Source: an uncultured Clostridia bacterium
GTDB lineage: Bacteria > Bacillota > Clostridia > Christensenellales > UBA1242
Length of the DNA: 39,397 nt
Direction: 5' to 3'
Assembly: GCA_946491735.1 (NCBI GenBank)
Contig: CAMLYK010000004.1
Coordinates: 1-39,397, forward strand
The position numbers were made by a program, and so were the translations under genes. Below the pieces are notes generated by a model. The model had not been told where the DNA came from, searched no databases, and was given only the letters and a program-made list of their open reading frames with translations. This document shows positions 25,582 through 33,373 of the stretch, piece after piece. Numbering within the stretch: position 1 is the stretch's first letter; every line of letters begins with the position of its first letter.

Positions 25582-26691
25582 GTGTTAAACAATTTAAAAT
25601 ACGTATTAGACATTGGTTCTTCCACATTGAGATTGTTAGCCGTGGCGAAATTTGCTGGTAAATCGAGAATAATAGCCGAGGAAAATATCTTATACGATGG
25701 CTATATGGACGGCGAATTTTTGTCGGAAGATGAACTAACTAATGTATTCTCTCAACTTATTGACAAAATGCAGTTGAAGATACGAAAATCTATTCGTTCT
25801 GTTGTGATTGGTGTGCCTAGCGAATTTTGCGTCTGCGTGTGCAAACGTATTTCTAGAAAATTTGTTGATTTACATAAAATATCTAATGCGGACTTGCTTG
25901 ATTTATACGAGAATAATGCAGATTTTGGAGATAGTGAAGAATATTCGGTCATCAATTATAGTCCAATGCAATTTACTCTGGATGATGATTTGAAGACCAT
26001 GTCACCAGTAGGCAAACGCTCAACTTCACTTGTGGTTGATGCTAGTTTCATATTGGCTAAGAAATCATTTTTGCAACTGATGAATGAAAAATTAAACCAT
26101 TTGGGCATTACAAACATTGATTTCATTTCTACAGCATTGGGTCAAGCTATGAATTGTGCAAAGGAAAACGAGGTCAATCAGCCTATAGCAATTGTTGATG
26201 TAGGACATATCAGTACGAGTGTCTGTGTGTATAAAGGAGAAGGATTGGCACTGCTTAGTTCGTTTTCTATGGGAGGCGGCCACATTTCTTCGGATATAAT
26301 GCAAGTGTTGGGAATGAGTTTTAAAGATGCAGAGTTGATCAAGCGAAAAGTTATTTTAACTATTGAATCTGAGAAGAATGAGAATTATGAAGTGGTATCA
26401 AAGGGCAGTCTTATAAAGGCTCCAATCAATATTACCAATCAAATTGTGAGAAGCAGAATTGAAATGATTGCAAAAATTATTGGAGATATTTTGAGTATAG
26501 ACAAAGTGTTTAATGGCATTGATGTTTACCTCACAGGAGATGGAATATCTAATTTCAAAGGCGTGAAAAATATATTGAAAGATATTACCGGGCTGAATAT
26601 CTATGAATATAAAAATCCGTTTGACAATTCGAAAGATAAATTCCAAACGTCAAAAACGGGCTTGGCATCGCTTGCTGAAATAATTGTGTAA
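25582..26691 (+). CDS. ftsA: FtsA-like actin-fold division protein
   Basis: FtsA tethers FtsZ to the membrane. The GTG at 25582 is preferred: the purine run GGGGGA ends six bases upstream, while the TTG at 25576 has no room for it. The 369-residue protein has the actin-fold ATP-binding phosphate-1 loop (LDIGSSTLRLLAV), a 1C/SHS2-like part (FSQLIDKMQLKIRKSIRSVVIGVPSE), phosphate-2 (IVDVGHISTSVCVY, then SFSMGGGHISSDI) and the adenosine region (VYLTGDGISNFKGV). It ends at KTGLASLAEIIV, without the amphipathic membrane-targeting helix of classical FtsA, and is about 50 residues shorter. PilM-like proteins share the fold; ftsZ directly downstream favours FtsA. Confidence 0.85.
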   Translation: MLNNLKYVLDIGSSTLRLLAVAKFAGKSRIIAEENILYDGYMDGEFLSEDELTNVFSQLIDKMQLKIRKSIRSVVIGVPSEFCVCVCKRISRKFVDLHKISNADLLDLYENNADFGDSEEYSVINYSPMQFTLDDDLKTMSPVGKRSTSLVVDASFILAKKSFLQLMNEKLNHLGITNIDFISTALGQAMNCAKENEVNQPIAIVDVGHISTSVCVYKGEGLALLSSFSMGGGHISSDIMQVLGMSFKDAELIKRKVILTIESEKNENYEVVSKGSLIKAPINITNQIVRSRIEMIAKIIGDILSIDKVFNGIDVYLTGDGISNFKGVKNILKDITGLNIYEYKNPFDNSKDKFQTSKTGLASLAEIIV

Positions 26692-26702
26692 AGGAGTGAA
26701 AT

Positions 26703-27872
26703 ATGAACTTTAATGATACAATATGTGATATCAAAGTAGTCGGAGTTGGCGGTGGTGGCAACAACGCTATTAATCGTATGGTTGCAGCAGGCATTACAGG
26801 AGCGAAGTTTATTGCTGTCAACACAGACAAGCAGGATTTGATGATGTCTAATGCAGATGAAATCATTCAAATAGGCAAGGAGTTGACAAAAGGTCTAGGT
26901 GCGGGCGCAAATCCTGAAATAGGTAAAGCCGCTGCCGAAGAGAGCAAAGAAGATTTGATCAAGATGTTGCAGGGCACTAATTTGTTGTTTATCACCACAG
27001 GATTGGGAGGTGGCACAGGAAATGGCGCAGCACCTTACATAGCAAAACTAGCTCATGATATGGGGATTTTAACAATTGGCGTAGTGACCAAGCCATTTAA
27101 GTTTGAAGGCCCTAAAAGAGCAGCCAATGCAGAAAAGGGTATTCAAGAGATGAAACAATATGTTGATTCACTTGTAATCATTCCTAATGAAAAGTTGTAC
27201 ACAATTTTGAAAAAGGATGTTCCATTTGTTGATGCATTTAGATATGCTGATGATGTTTTGCGTCAAGCGATACAGGGAGTGAGCGATTTAATTGCAGTCC
27301 CAGGCTTGATCAATCTGGATTTTGCCGATGTTTCAACCATTATGAAAGGCAAGGGCATTGCACATATGGGTATTGGAAAAGGTAGAGGAGCAAACAAAAC
27401 GATTGAAGCAGTGCGTCAGGCTGTTACAAGTCAGTTGTTGGAAACAAGCATTGAAGGTGCCACTGGAATTCTTATCAACATTACAGGTGGCAGAGATTTG
27501 ACATTGTCTGAAGTGTATGAAGCAGTAGATTTGGTTCGTGATGTTGCAGACAAAGATTGTAATATCATTTTTGGAGCCAAAATCAATAATGAGTCGAGTG
27601 GAGAAACTGAGATAACAGTTATTGCGACAGGATTTGAAACCTATAACAACCCTCCATCACAAGAACCTGTGCCAGAATTTAAGGATAACAGTGCGGATTT
27701 CAAAGTCTTTACCTCGCAAAACGAAACCAAAGACGAAATTGAAGAAGAAATGTCAAGAGAAGAAGAAAAAAATGAAAGTACAGACACAGTCGAGGATATA
27801 TCTATAAATAGCAAGAAGCCAATAGTTGATGATGATACAATTCCGCCATTTTTAAGAAAATTACGAAGATAA
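26703..27872 (+). CDS. ftsZ: cell division protein FtsZ
   Basis: A tubulin-like GTPase that polymerises into the division ring. The 389 residues contain KVVGVGGGGNNAINRM, the tubulin signature GGGTGNGAAP (residues 102-111; Asn replaces the usual Thr or Ser at 107), VTKPFKFEGPKR and the T7 loop GLINLDFADV, which keeps the catalytic Asn and two Asp. An acidic linker (about residues 330-375) leads to the conserved C-terminal peptide DDDTIPPFLRKLRR that binds FtsA and other partners. AAGGAG precedes the ATG, 11 bases after the ftsA-like stop. A terminator follows. Confidence 0.98.
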   Translation: MNFNDTICDIKVVGVGGGGNNAINRMVAAGITGAKFIAVNTDKQDLMMSNADEIIQIGKELTKGLGAGANPEIGKAAAEESKEDLIKMLQGTNLLFITTGLGGGTGNGAAPYIAKLAHDMGILTIGVVTKPFKFEGPKRAANAEKGIQEMKQYVDSLVIIPNEKLYTILKKDVPFVDAFRYADDVLRQAIQGVSDLIAVPGLINLDFADVSTIMKGKGIAHMGIGKGRGANKTIEAVRQAVTSQLLETSIEGATGILINITGGRDLTLSEVYEAVDLVRDVADKDCNIIFGAKINNESSGETEITVIATGFETYNNPPSQEPVPEFKDNSADFKVFTSQNETKDEIEEEMSREEEKNESTDTVEDISINSKKPIVDDDTIPPFLRKLRR

Positions 27873-27905
27873 AAAACACACCCTGTAAATAGGGTGCGTT
27901 TTTGT
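27871..27905 (+). terminator. terminator after ftsZ
   Basis: The hairpin AACACACCCT-GTAAAT-AGGGTGCGTT has one mismatch, with an A-run before and a T-run after. It overlaps the ftsZ stop and may also serve the convergent ABC operon. Confidence 0.85.
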
Positions 27906-27925
27906 CTATATTGAAATTTAATAAT

Positions 27926-28735
27926 TTAATCATAAAATTTATTCATCAATTTTTCAAACAGTGCCACAGCAAAATACATAAGTGATGCAAGTATGCAAAG
28001 AATCACAGTAGCAGTCATCACAAGGTTTAGATTAAACACCTGACCACCATAGATGAGTAAATATCCAAGTCCTGCCTTGCTGACTAAATATTCTCCCATT
28101 ATTGCACCTATCCAACTGAGTCCAACATTGATTTTCAATGTCGCCACAATATCTTTTAATGAATTTGGTAGTATTAGTTTGAAAAATATTTGGATTTTAT
28201 TAGCTCCTAGTGATTTTGCAAGTGCTATCAATTGTTTGTCACAACTTGTGAATGAATTTAATATATTCATAATTGTCACTATAATCACTATTAGAATACA
28301 CATAAATATAATTGCTTTGCTGCCTGCACCGAACCAGATTATTATTATCGGGCCGAGTGCTATTTTTGGTAAAGAATTTAATACGACTAAATAAGGTTCT
28401 AATACTTTTCGTAGAAAGTCACTATACCAAAGTATAAAAGCAATTACGAAACCAATACCGGTTGCAATAGCAAATCCTATCAAAGTTTCACTTAGTGTGA
28501 TGCGTGAATGATAAATAAGTTCGCCACTATTAAATAATTGAACTATGGTATCCACTATTTTTGACGGACTGGAAAAGAAGAAAGAACTTATTATTTCGTA
28601 TTTTGTAAGCACTTCCCATAAAACGAGGAAGAGTACAAGTATTGATATTTGTGTTAAATTTATTAGTATTTTTTTAGTTCTATATTTTCTTAGATAATCG
28701 TAATGAGATTTACTAAATTTCATCATTTTTTTCAT
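27926..28735 (-). CDS. ABC importer permease (SsuC/TauC type)
   Basis: Integral membrane subunit of the importer. From the ATG at 28735 (AGGAAA seven bases upstream on the minus strand) it has 269 residues, with six hydrophobic segments and the binding-protein-dependent EAA loop ALAKSLGANKIQIFFKLILP near residue 170, which contacts the ATPase. An upstream ATG at 28813 would add 26 residues copied from the other frame of the ATPase gene and has no ribosome site. It overlaps the ATPase gene by 23 bases. The family carries sulfonates, nitrate, pyrimidine precursors of thiamine and similar small molecules. Confidence 0.92.
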   Translation of the reverse strand: MKKMMKFSKSHYDYLRKYRTKKILINLTQISILVLFLVLWEVLTKYEIISSFFFSSPSKIVDTIVQLFNSGELIYHSRITLSETLIGFAIATGIGFVIAFILWYSDFLRKVLEPYLVVLNSLPKIALGPIIIIWFGAGSKAIIFMCILIVIIVTIMNILNSFTSCDKQLIALAKSLGANKIQIFFKLILPNSLKDIVATLKINVGLSWIGAIMGEYLVSKAGLGYLLIYGGQVFNLNLVMTATVILCILASLMYFAVALFEKLMNKFYD

Positions 28736-29492
28736 TTTGTATTTCCTGCCATATTTGATCGAATAATATTTTAGCCTTATCCGTTTTCCTACGCTCAAAC
28801 GGCGACATATCACTTTTAAATCCCGTTTTGTGTATTGCTTTAATTTTTCCCGGTCTAGCAGATAAAACTATTATTCTATCCGACATGCTTATTGCTTCAT
28901 ATATATCGTGTGTGACCAGTATTGCAGTTTTCTTTTCAGATTTGATGATTTCGAATACGTGATCGCACAATTCCAAACGAGTTTGATAATCTAGCGCACT
29001 AAAAGGTTCATCCAATAGCAACAATTCTGGTCTTAGGCTAAGCGTTCTAATTAGGGCTACACGTTGGCGCATGCCCCCGCTTAATTCATTTGGGTGTTTT
29101 TTCAAAAAGTCTTTCAAGCCATATTTTTTTGCAAGAGAAAGGGCATATTCTTTACGCTCTTTATTTTTTTGTCCTTTAATTTCCAAGCCAAAATATATGT
29201 TTTTTTCAATTGTTCTCCAAGGTAGTAAATTATCACGTTGGAACATGTATCCGCATAAATCGTCTTTTGGATTTGGGGTCTTATTCAAAACTTTTATCTC
29301 TCCGCTAGTAGCTTTTAATAAGCCAGCAATAAGAGATAATATAGTTGTTTTTCCACATCCAGATGGTCCGACAATTGATACGAATTCTTGATTTTTTATT
29401 TGAAAATTTATATCTTCTAGCGCTTTTGTTTCAGATTTAATGCTCTGATAAATTAAATTTAAATTTTTGATATCTACTAAAATATCGTTCAT
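28713..29492 (-). CDS. ABC importer ATPase (SsuB/TauB type)
   Basis: A 259-residue nucleotide-binding subunit energising the importer from the cytosolic side. Walker A GPSGCGKTT is at residues 42-50, the Q-loop lies in GYMFQRDNLLPWRT, the signature LSGGMRQR begins at residue 137, Walker B is LLLLDEPFSALD (157-168) and the switch His195 is in VTHDIYEA. The LLPWRT stretch after the Q-loop is typical of the nitrate/sulfonate/taurine class. It lies between the binding-protein gene, with 3 bases of gap, and the overlapping permease gene. Confidence 0.95.
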   Translation of the reverse strand: MNDILVDIKNLNLIYQSIKSETKALEDINFQIKNQEFVSIVGPSGCGKTTILSLIAGLLKATSGEIKVLNKTPNPKDDLCGYMFQRDNLLPWRTIEKNIYFGLEIKGQKNKERKEYALSLAKKYGLKDFLKKHPNELSGGMRQRVALIRTLSLRPELLLLDEPFSALDYQTRLELCDHVFEIIKSEKKTAILVTHDIYEAISMSDRIIVLSARPGKIKAIHKTGFKSDMSPFERRKTDKAKILFDQIWQEIQNEKNDEI

Positions 29493-29495
29493 TTA

Positions 29496-30512
29496 TTAGT
29501 TCATTACTTTTGTAGCAAACGAGGTGTTCACTGCATCGTTCCAGTCGACACGTGCTTTCAATTCGCCTGCATTTTCTATAATATCCAGCATATTATTCCA
29601 TGAAGATTCTTTTAGTACAAAGCTGTCAGCATATGCACCAATGCGGATATAATTCTTCACTGATGCCAAAATTAATTCGTCACTTGTTGTGCTGAAAGAT
29701 GGCTTCAATGAAGCTATTATTTGATCGTCATTTGCACTCATAAGGTGATCATAACCTCTTTTCAATGCACGCATGAATTTGTCTAATTTATCAGCATTAT
29801 TTTTCAAATAATTGTCTGTTGCAACAAAAGTGGTATAAGGAATATCGCTCACTTCGTCTCCTAAAGCAGCAACGATATAACCAGTGCCGTCAATTTCGCA
29901 TTGACTTGCTGTAGGATCAAACATAGTACAATAGTCTCCAGTTCCTGCGACGAACGATGATGCCGTTAGACTAAATGCAATGGATGTGTCGATAATCGTA
30001 TCTACATTTTCTCCTAATTCATCACCTGGTTTTAATCCCTTTTGTTCAAGAATATATTGTAATGTCATAGCAGGCATACCACCTTTTCTTCCGCCGATGA
30101 TATGTTTGCCTTTCAAATTTTCCCAACTGAAATTGTCACCTTCATCGGTTCTACCAACTAGGAATGAACCATCACAGGCAGTCAGTTGAGCAAAGATTAT
30201 AGGGGCATTGGTCATACCATTATTGCGGACATACACTACAGATTCAGGTCCCATTAGACCAATATCTGCACTGTTAGAAATCAGCGAACTCATTACGGTA
30301 TCACTTCCACCTGCATTCGTCAATTCGATTTCCAGCCCTTCGTCTTCAAAGTAGCCTTCATTGATTGCTACATAGAGCGGGGCATAGAATATAGAATGCG
30401 TCACTTCGCTGATACGAATTGTGTTATTTTCGTCATTCTTATTACCACAGCCAGTTAGCATGATAGAGAATATACCGACGAAAATTACTAATAAAATTGC
30501 TAATTTTTTCAT
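29496..30512 (-). CDS. ABC importer substrate-binding lipoprotein (NMT1/SsuA type)
   Basis: The extracellular receptor of the importer: a signal peptide with the lipobox LTGC and lipidated Cys22, then a two-lobed binding protein. Residues EVTHSIFYAPLYVAINEGYFEDEGLEIELTNAG and ADIGLMGPESVV are the pattern of NMT1/SsuA-like receptors. Candidate ligands are aliphatic sulfonates, nitrate-type anions or the thiamine pyrimidine; no biosynthetic gene or thiamine riboswitch lies nearby to decide. A ribosome site AGAAGGAG precedes the ATG. First gene of the three-gene operon. Confidence 0.93.
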   Translation of the reverse strand: MKKLAILLVIFVGIFSIMLTGCGNKNDENNTIRISEVTHSIFYAPLYVAINEGYFEDEGLEIELTNAGGSDTVMSSLISNSADIGLMGPESVVYVRNNGMTNAPIIFAQLTACDGSFLVGRTDEGDNFSWENLKGKHIIGGRKGGMPAMTLQYILEQKGLKPGDELGENVDTIIDTSIAFSLTASSFVAGTGDYCTMFDPTASQCEIDGTGYIVAALGDEVSDIPYTTFVATDNYLKNNADKLDKFMRALKRGYDHLMSANDDQIIASLKPSFSTTSDELILASVKNYIRIGAYADSFVLKESSWNNMLDIIENAGELKARVDWNDAVNTSFATKVMN

Positions 30513-30561
30513 TCATTCTCCTTCTAGGAAGATTTATAGTGGTTTAATCCTTCCATAATTC

Positions 30562-30590
30562 ATTGTATGAAATAATCATCATCTTGTTAA
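30562..30590 (-). promoter_or_regulatory. promoter of the ABC importer operon
   Basis: On the minus strand: -35 TTAACA (30585-30590), 17 bases, -10 TACAAT (30562-30567). The leader of about 45 bases contains an imperfect GGAAGGATT/AATCTTCC hairpin before the ribosome site. Confidence 0.75.
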
Positions 30591-30672
30591 ATTTGAGTTT
30601 GATAACAAAACGATAAAAGAGTTTTGATCGAATAAAAAAATCAGATTATATAAAATTTCTCATTAAAAATAG

Positions 30673-30701
30673 TTGAAAATAATAGTATTTTTTGCTAAAA
30701 T
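30673..30701 (+). promoter_or_regulatory. promoter of the six-segment membrane protein gene
   Basis: -35 TTGAAA (30673-30678), 17 bases, -10 TAAAAT (30696-30701). Divergent from the ABC operon promoter. Confidence 0.8.
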
Positions 30702-30723
30702 AAAACATAAAGCAGAGGTTGTT

Positions 30724-31272
30724 ATGACTAGAAATGATATTTTTTATAAAATTTTGTTCGCTATATCTATAGCACTATTACCGATTGTTATATTTGCATA
30801 TTTATATTTGCCAGAATGGTCAGTCAGTCTTATAATTGCAGCCATTTTATTGTGTAAAATTTGGATTGAATTATTTAGAGATAAAACTAGCTTTCAACAT
30901 ATAATAATTGATTCTGTGGCAAGCATTTTAATTTTTACAACTTTATTAATTTTCTTTGCTGTGATTGATAAAATTAATTTAGCTCTTGCAATAGTTACAA
31001 TAGTTTTAATAGTTTTTGCTAATATTTATAAAATAGTTTTTTTCAAAAAATCTATGCCAGAGTTCATTGATGCGGTAGACTATTGCTATATGCTGTTTGA
31101 ATGCTTGACCTTGGTTGCTTTCACTTTCTTGATATATTATTCTTTAGTGACCAACATTGGTTTGGTTGCAATCATTTTGACCACCGGTGTTTCAGTTTGT
31201 TATAAAATATATTACACTTTCAAATATACTAAGGTTAATAATATCTTCAAAATTTTTAAACGTAAAAAATAA
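30724..31272 (+). CDS. polytopic membrane protein of unknown function
   Basis: I do not recognise a family. The ATG at 30724 has AGAGGT upstream; a TTG further upstream coincides with the -35 box and is rejected. The 182 residues form about six hydrophobic segments with short loops, and the tail KVNNIFKIFKRKK is strongly basic and therefore cytosolic. The arrangement resembles small lipid or ion-handling membrane proteins, but no motif supports a function. It has its own promoter. First of a block of small membrane-protein genes. Confidence 0.75.
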   Translation: MTRNDIFYKILFAISIALLPIVIFAYLYLPEWSVSLIIAAILLCKIWIELFRDKTSFQHIIIDSVASILIFTTLLIFFAVIDKINLALAIVTIVLIVFANIYKIVFFKKSMPEFIDAVDYCYMLFECLTLVAFTFLIYYSLVTNIGLVAIILTTGVSVCYKIYYTFKYTKVNNIFKIFKRKK

Positions 31273-31279
31273 TTCACTA

Positions 31280-31308
31280 TTGACAAATTGATCATTACGT
31301 GCTAGTAT
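31280..31308 (+). promoter_or_regulatory. promoter of the two-segment membrane protein gene
   Basis: -35 TTGACA (31280-31285), 17 bases, -10 TAGTAT (31303-31308). Confidence 0.65.
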
Positions 31309-31334
31309 ATACACAAAGTATAGGAGATAAGAGT

Positions 31335-31592
31335 ATGAGTACAATTTTATCGTTCGTTAGTCCAATGGAATTTTTGTTAAGATATACGGTAATTACGGGT
31401 ATAATTTTAGCAATCATTGGTGTGTCAATTTGCTTTATGGCAAAGCGAATCACTATGGCAAAAAGAAAACAGGATGAGATTAGCAAAAGTGATAGATTCT
31501 ATATTGGACTTATCATTACTGGTTTATGCTTTATATTGATTGGAATGATCGTTATCGCTTTACCTATAGATGCGACATTCTACAACTATTAA
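31335..31592 (+). CDS. small two-segment membrane protein of unknown function
   Basis: An 85-residue protein with two hydrophobic segments (residues about 12-34 and 55-77), joined by a basic, helical cytosolic loop (MAKRITMAKRKQDEISKSDR); both ends therefore face outward. The ATG at 31335 follows TAGGAG at a normal distance; the in-frame GTG at 31299 overlaps the promoter. It is monocistronic, with a promoter upstream and a terminator downstream. No family is recognised. Confidence 0.7.
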   Translation: MSTILSFVSPMEFLLRYTVITGIILAIIGVSICFMAKRITMAKRKQDEISKSDRFYIGLIITGLCFILIGMIVIALPIDATFYNY

Positions 31593-31632
31593 TATTTTGT
31601 TGCTTTAATGATTTCATTAATACACATATTTT

Positions 31633-31664
31633 AAAATGCTTCATCGATGGAGCATTTTTTTATT
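31633..31664 (+). terminator. terminator after the two-segment membrane protein gene
   Basis: AAAATGCTTCAT (31633-31644) pairs with 31647-31658 with one G-T pair, and a T-run follows. Confidence 0.88.
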
Positions 31665-31701
31665 TATTTTGAATTAAAATAATCTTTTATTTGAAAATAA
31701 T

Positions 31702-31731
31702 TTGACATATTTTTACAAAATATGTTATAAA
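31702..31731 (+). promoter_or_regulatory. promoter of membrane paralogue A, with a palindrome over the -10
   Basis: -35 TTGACA (31702-31707), 18 bases, -10 TATAAA (31726-31731). TATGTT-ATA-AACATA (31721-31735) is a perfect inverted repeat centred on the -10. The whole promoter is repeated upstream of paralogue B. Confidence 0.75.
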
Positions 31732-31759
31732 CATAATAACAAATCAAAAGGAGTAAAAA

Positions 31760-32386
31760 ATGAAAAAGTTTTTATCAAAAATGCCAGTGATGATCGTGTT
31801 TTTGTCGCTAGCGGTAGTAGGACTATTATTTTATATTGTTATGCTTGCACGACCTGTCAGTTATGGAATGACTTATACTTGGAATCACATTGTGACAGAG
31901 GCTGATGCTTCTATATTTGGTGAAGTGGGTTCAGAAATTAATATGACTATCAAAATTAAAAATGATGAGAAAATGGAACAAACATTGTCATCCGAAAATA
32001 ACGGTGAGCCAGTTGAAGCTTGGATAGTTCGTAATGGAAACCAATTCATTATGATACCTGTGACAATGACGGAAGAAGAATATGATACTTTCGTAGAAGA
32101 ATTGAAAGCAGATGAAGCAGAATGGAATGCAATATGGGCAGGAGAAGGTGAAGGTATGCCTGTATTCAATGTGAATGCTTTCGGTATTAATGTTGATTTG
32201 AATGGAGTGAACATTGATATGACTTGCACGGGAGCAATAGTGTTTGCATCTGTGTTTGGTGCGGTTGAACTAATACTTATAACCTTTGCAATCCTATCTA
32301 CAATCTTTTATATAAAAGCTAGAAAGGATGGAACAGCAGAGGATTTATCTGATGTTGAACGAATAATTGACTCTCAATCTAACTAA
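31760..32386 (+). CDS. two-TM extracytoplasmic-domain membrane protein, paralogue A
   Basis: A 208-residue protein of unknown family. Segment 1 (residues 9-29) is followed by LARPVSYGMTY, an outer acidic domain of about 125 residues, segment 2 (TGAIVFASVFGAVELILITFAIL) and a short cytosolic tail KARKDGTAEDL. The outer domain ends in MTCTGAIVF; the Cys near the membrane is also found in paralogue B. AAAAGGAG precedes the ATG. Sequence and DNA context are duplicated downstream: the two proteins share MKKFLSKMPVMIV exactly and the motifs LARPxSYGMTY, MTEEEY and NxAF. Shape suggests a sensor or accessory envelope protein; this is inference. Confidence 0.85.
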   Translation: MKKFLSKMPVMIVFLSLAVVGLLFYIVMLARPVSYGMTYTWNHIVTEADASIFGEVGSEINMTIKIKNDEKMEQTLSSENNGEPVEAWIVRNGNQFIMIPVTMTEEEYDTFVEELKADEAEWNAIWAGEGEGMPVFNVNAFGINVDLNGVNIDMTCTGAIVFASVFGAVELILITFAILSTIFYIKARKDGTAEDLSDVERIIDSQSN

Positions 32387-32404
32387 ATTTAGTTAGATTT
32401 TTTA
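32376..32404 (+). terminator. terminator of paralogue A unit
   Basis: AATCTAACTAAA (32376-32387) is directly followed by its exact reverse complement (32388-32399) and a T-run. It includes the stop codon. Confidence 0.88.
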
Positions 32405-32568
32405 ATATTTCAAAATTAATATCAGAAATATTTATTTTTTCATATATATTATTGGTTTTAAATAATTTGTAAATTAATTTATAAAACATTAAAATTAATT
32501 ATTTAATATATATTTTCTATTATTTTTTTAAATATTTTTATTAATTATTTATTTTTTTAAAAAATTAT
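32405..32568. other. extremely AT-rich spacer between the paralogue units
   Basis: About 165 bases with only a handful of G or C. It contains a 20-base exact match (32491-32510) to the DNA before dnaG (4443-4462), which may be chance in such composition. No gene is seen. Confidence 0.6.
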
Positions 32569-32598
32569 TTGACATATTTTTACAAAATATGATATAAA
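32569..32598 (+). promoter_or_regulatory. promoter of membrane paralogue B
   Basis: -35 TTGACA (32569-32574), 18 bases, -10 TATAAA (32593-32598). It differs from the paralogue A promoter at only one base across about 30; that change (T to A at 32592) breaks the perfect palindrome. Confidence 0.75.
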
Positions 32599-32627
32599 CA
32601 TAATAATAAAAACAAAAAGAGTTGTTT

Positions 32628-33236
32628 ATGAAAAAGTTTTTATCAAAAATGCCAGTGATGATCGTATTATTATCACTAGCAGCAGTAGGGCTAGTATTCT
32701 ACATTGTAATGCTTGCTCGTCCGATCAGCTATGGGATGACTTATTCTTATACGCAGACAGTTGAGACTGAACAGGATGCAACTGAATCTGGACTGCCAAT
32801 TGGTTCAGAGGCTGGTATGTACATTAAATTTAATAGTGACTCAAGAGCAGTAGTTACCATGTCAGCAGGAGAAAATTCAATGACTACAGAGATGTGGGTC
32901 TTTCGCATTGGTAACAAGGTTGTAATACTTAATGCAGTTTCAGAAATGACTGAAGAAGAATATAATCAAGCAGTTGAAGCGATGAAAGCAGATGTAGATA
33001 CTTTCAATTCAAATGCGATAGATATCAATGCATTTAGAATGGCAAGTGATGATGGTAGTGAAAACATGACGTGTAATGGTGCAATCGTTTTTGCAGTCGT
33101 ATGGGCAGTTGTTGAAATAGCATTGATTGTATTTGCAGTATTGTCAACTTTATATTATGTTAAAGCGAAAAAGAATGTTTCAGATGACGCTGCAACTACT
33201 GCAGAAACCACTACAGACACTCAAGTTAGTGAATAA
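32628..33236 (+). CDS. two-TM extracytoplasmic-domain membrane protein, paralogue B
   Basis: A 202-residue paralogue of the preceding gene, same topology: segment 1 (residues 9-29), LARPISYGMTY, an outer domain rich in Thr, Glu and Met, MTEEEYNQAVEAMKAD, the juxtamembrane MTCNGAIVF, segment 2 and a tail of KAKK followed by acidic and Thr-rich residues. The outer halves have diverged much more than the two membrane ends. The first 35 or so bases of the gene are identical to paralogue A. The ribosome site is weaker (AAAGAG), and the in-frame TTG two codons upstream adds nothing. No family is recognised. Confidence 0.85.
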   Translation: MKKFLSKMPVMIVLLSLAAVGLVFYIVMLARPISYGMTYSYTQTVETEQDATESGLPIGSEAGMYIKFNSDSRAVVTMSAGENSMTTEMWVFRIGNKVVILNAVSEMTEEEYNQAVEAMKADVDTFNSNAIDINAFRMASDDGSENMTCNGAIVFAVVWAVVEIALIVFAVLSTLYYVKAKKNVSDDAATTAETTTDTQVSE

Positions 33237-33247
33237 AAATTTTGCTA

Positions 33248-33280
33248 AAAAAAATCTAACGTTATCGTTAGATTTTTTTA
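33248..33280 (+). terminator. terminator of paralogue B unit
   Basis: AATCTAACG (33253-33261) pairs with 33266-33274 around TTAT, with A-run and T-run flanks. Its stem starts with the same TCTAAC as the paralogue A terminator. Confidence 0.9.
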
Positions 33281-33373
33281 TTTCAAAATTACTATTAAGA
33301 ATCAATTATTTGCTATTATAGGCAATATATTGTTTGATCAAATAAGCGTTTATAGACAAATCAAATTGAGCAT

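Noticed and set aside
30513-30723. Thiamine pyrophosphate riboswitch upstream of the ABC importer
   Set aside because: The importer resembles thiamine-precursor transporters, but the leader has no CUGAGA or conserved THI-box elements, so thiamine is not supported.
31702-31905. 67-codon plus-strand frame starting at the TTG of the paralogue A promoter
   Set aside because: Its start is the -35 box and it runs out of frame through the real gene.
31885-32229. 114-codon minus-strand frame opposite paralogue A
   Set aside because: Low-complexity Ser/Pro/Ile composition and no ribosome site; the plus-strand gene is supported by duplication, promoter and terminator.
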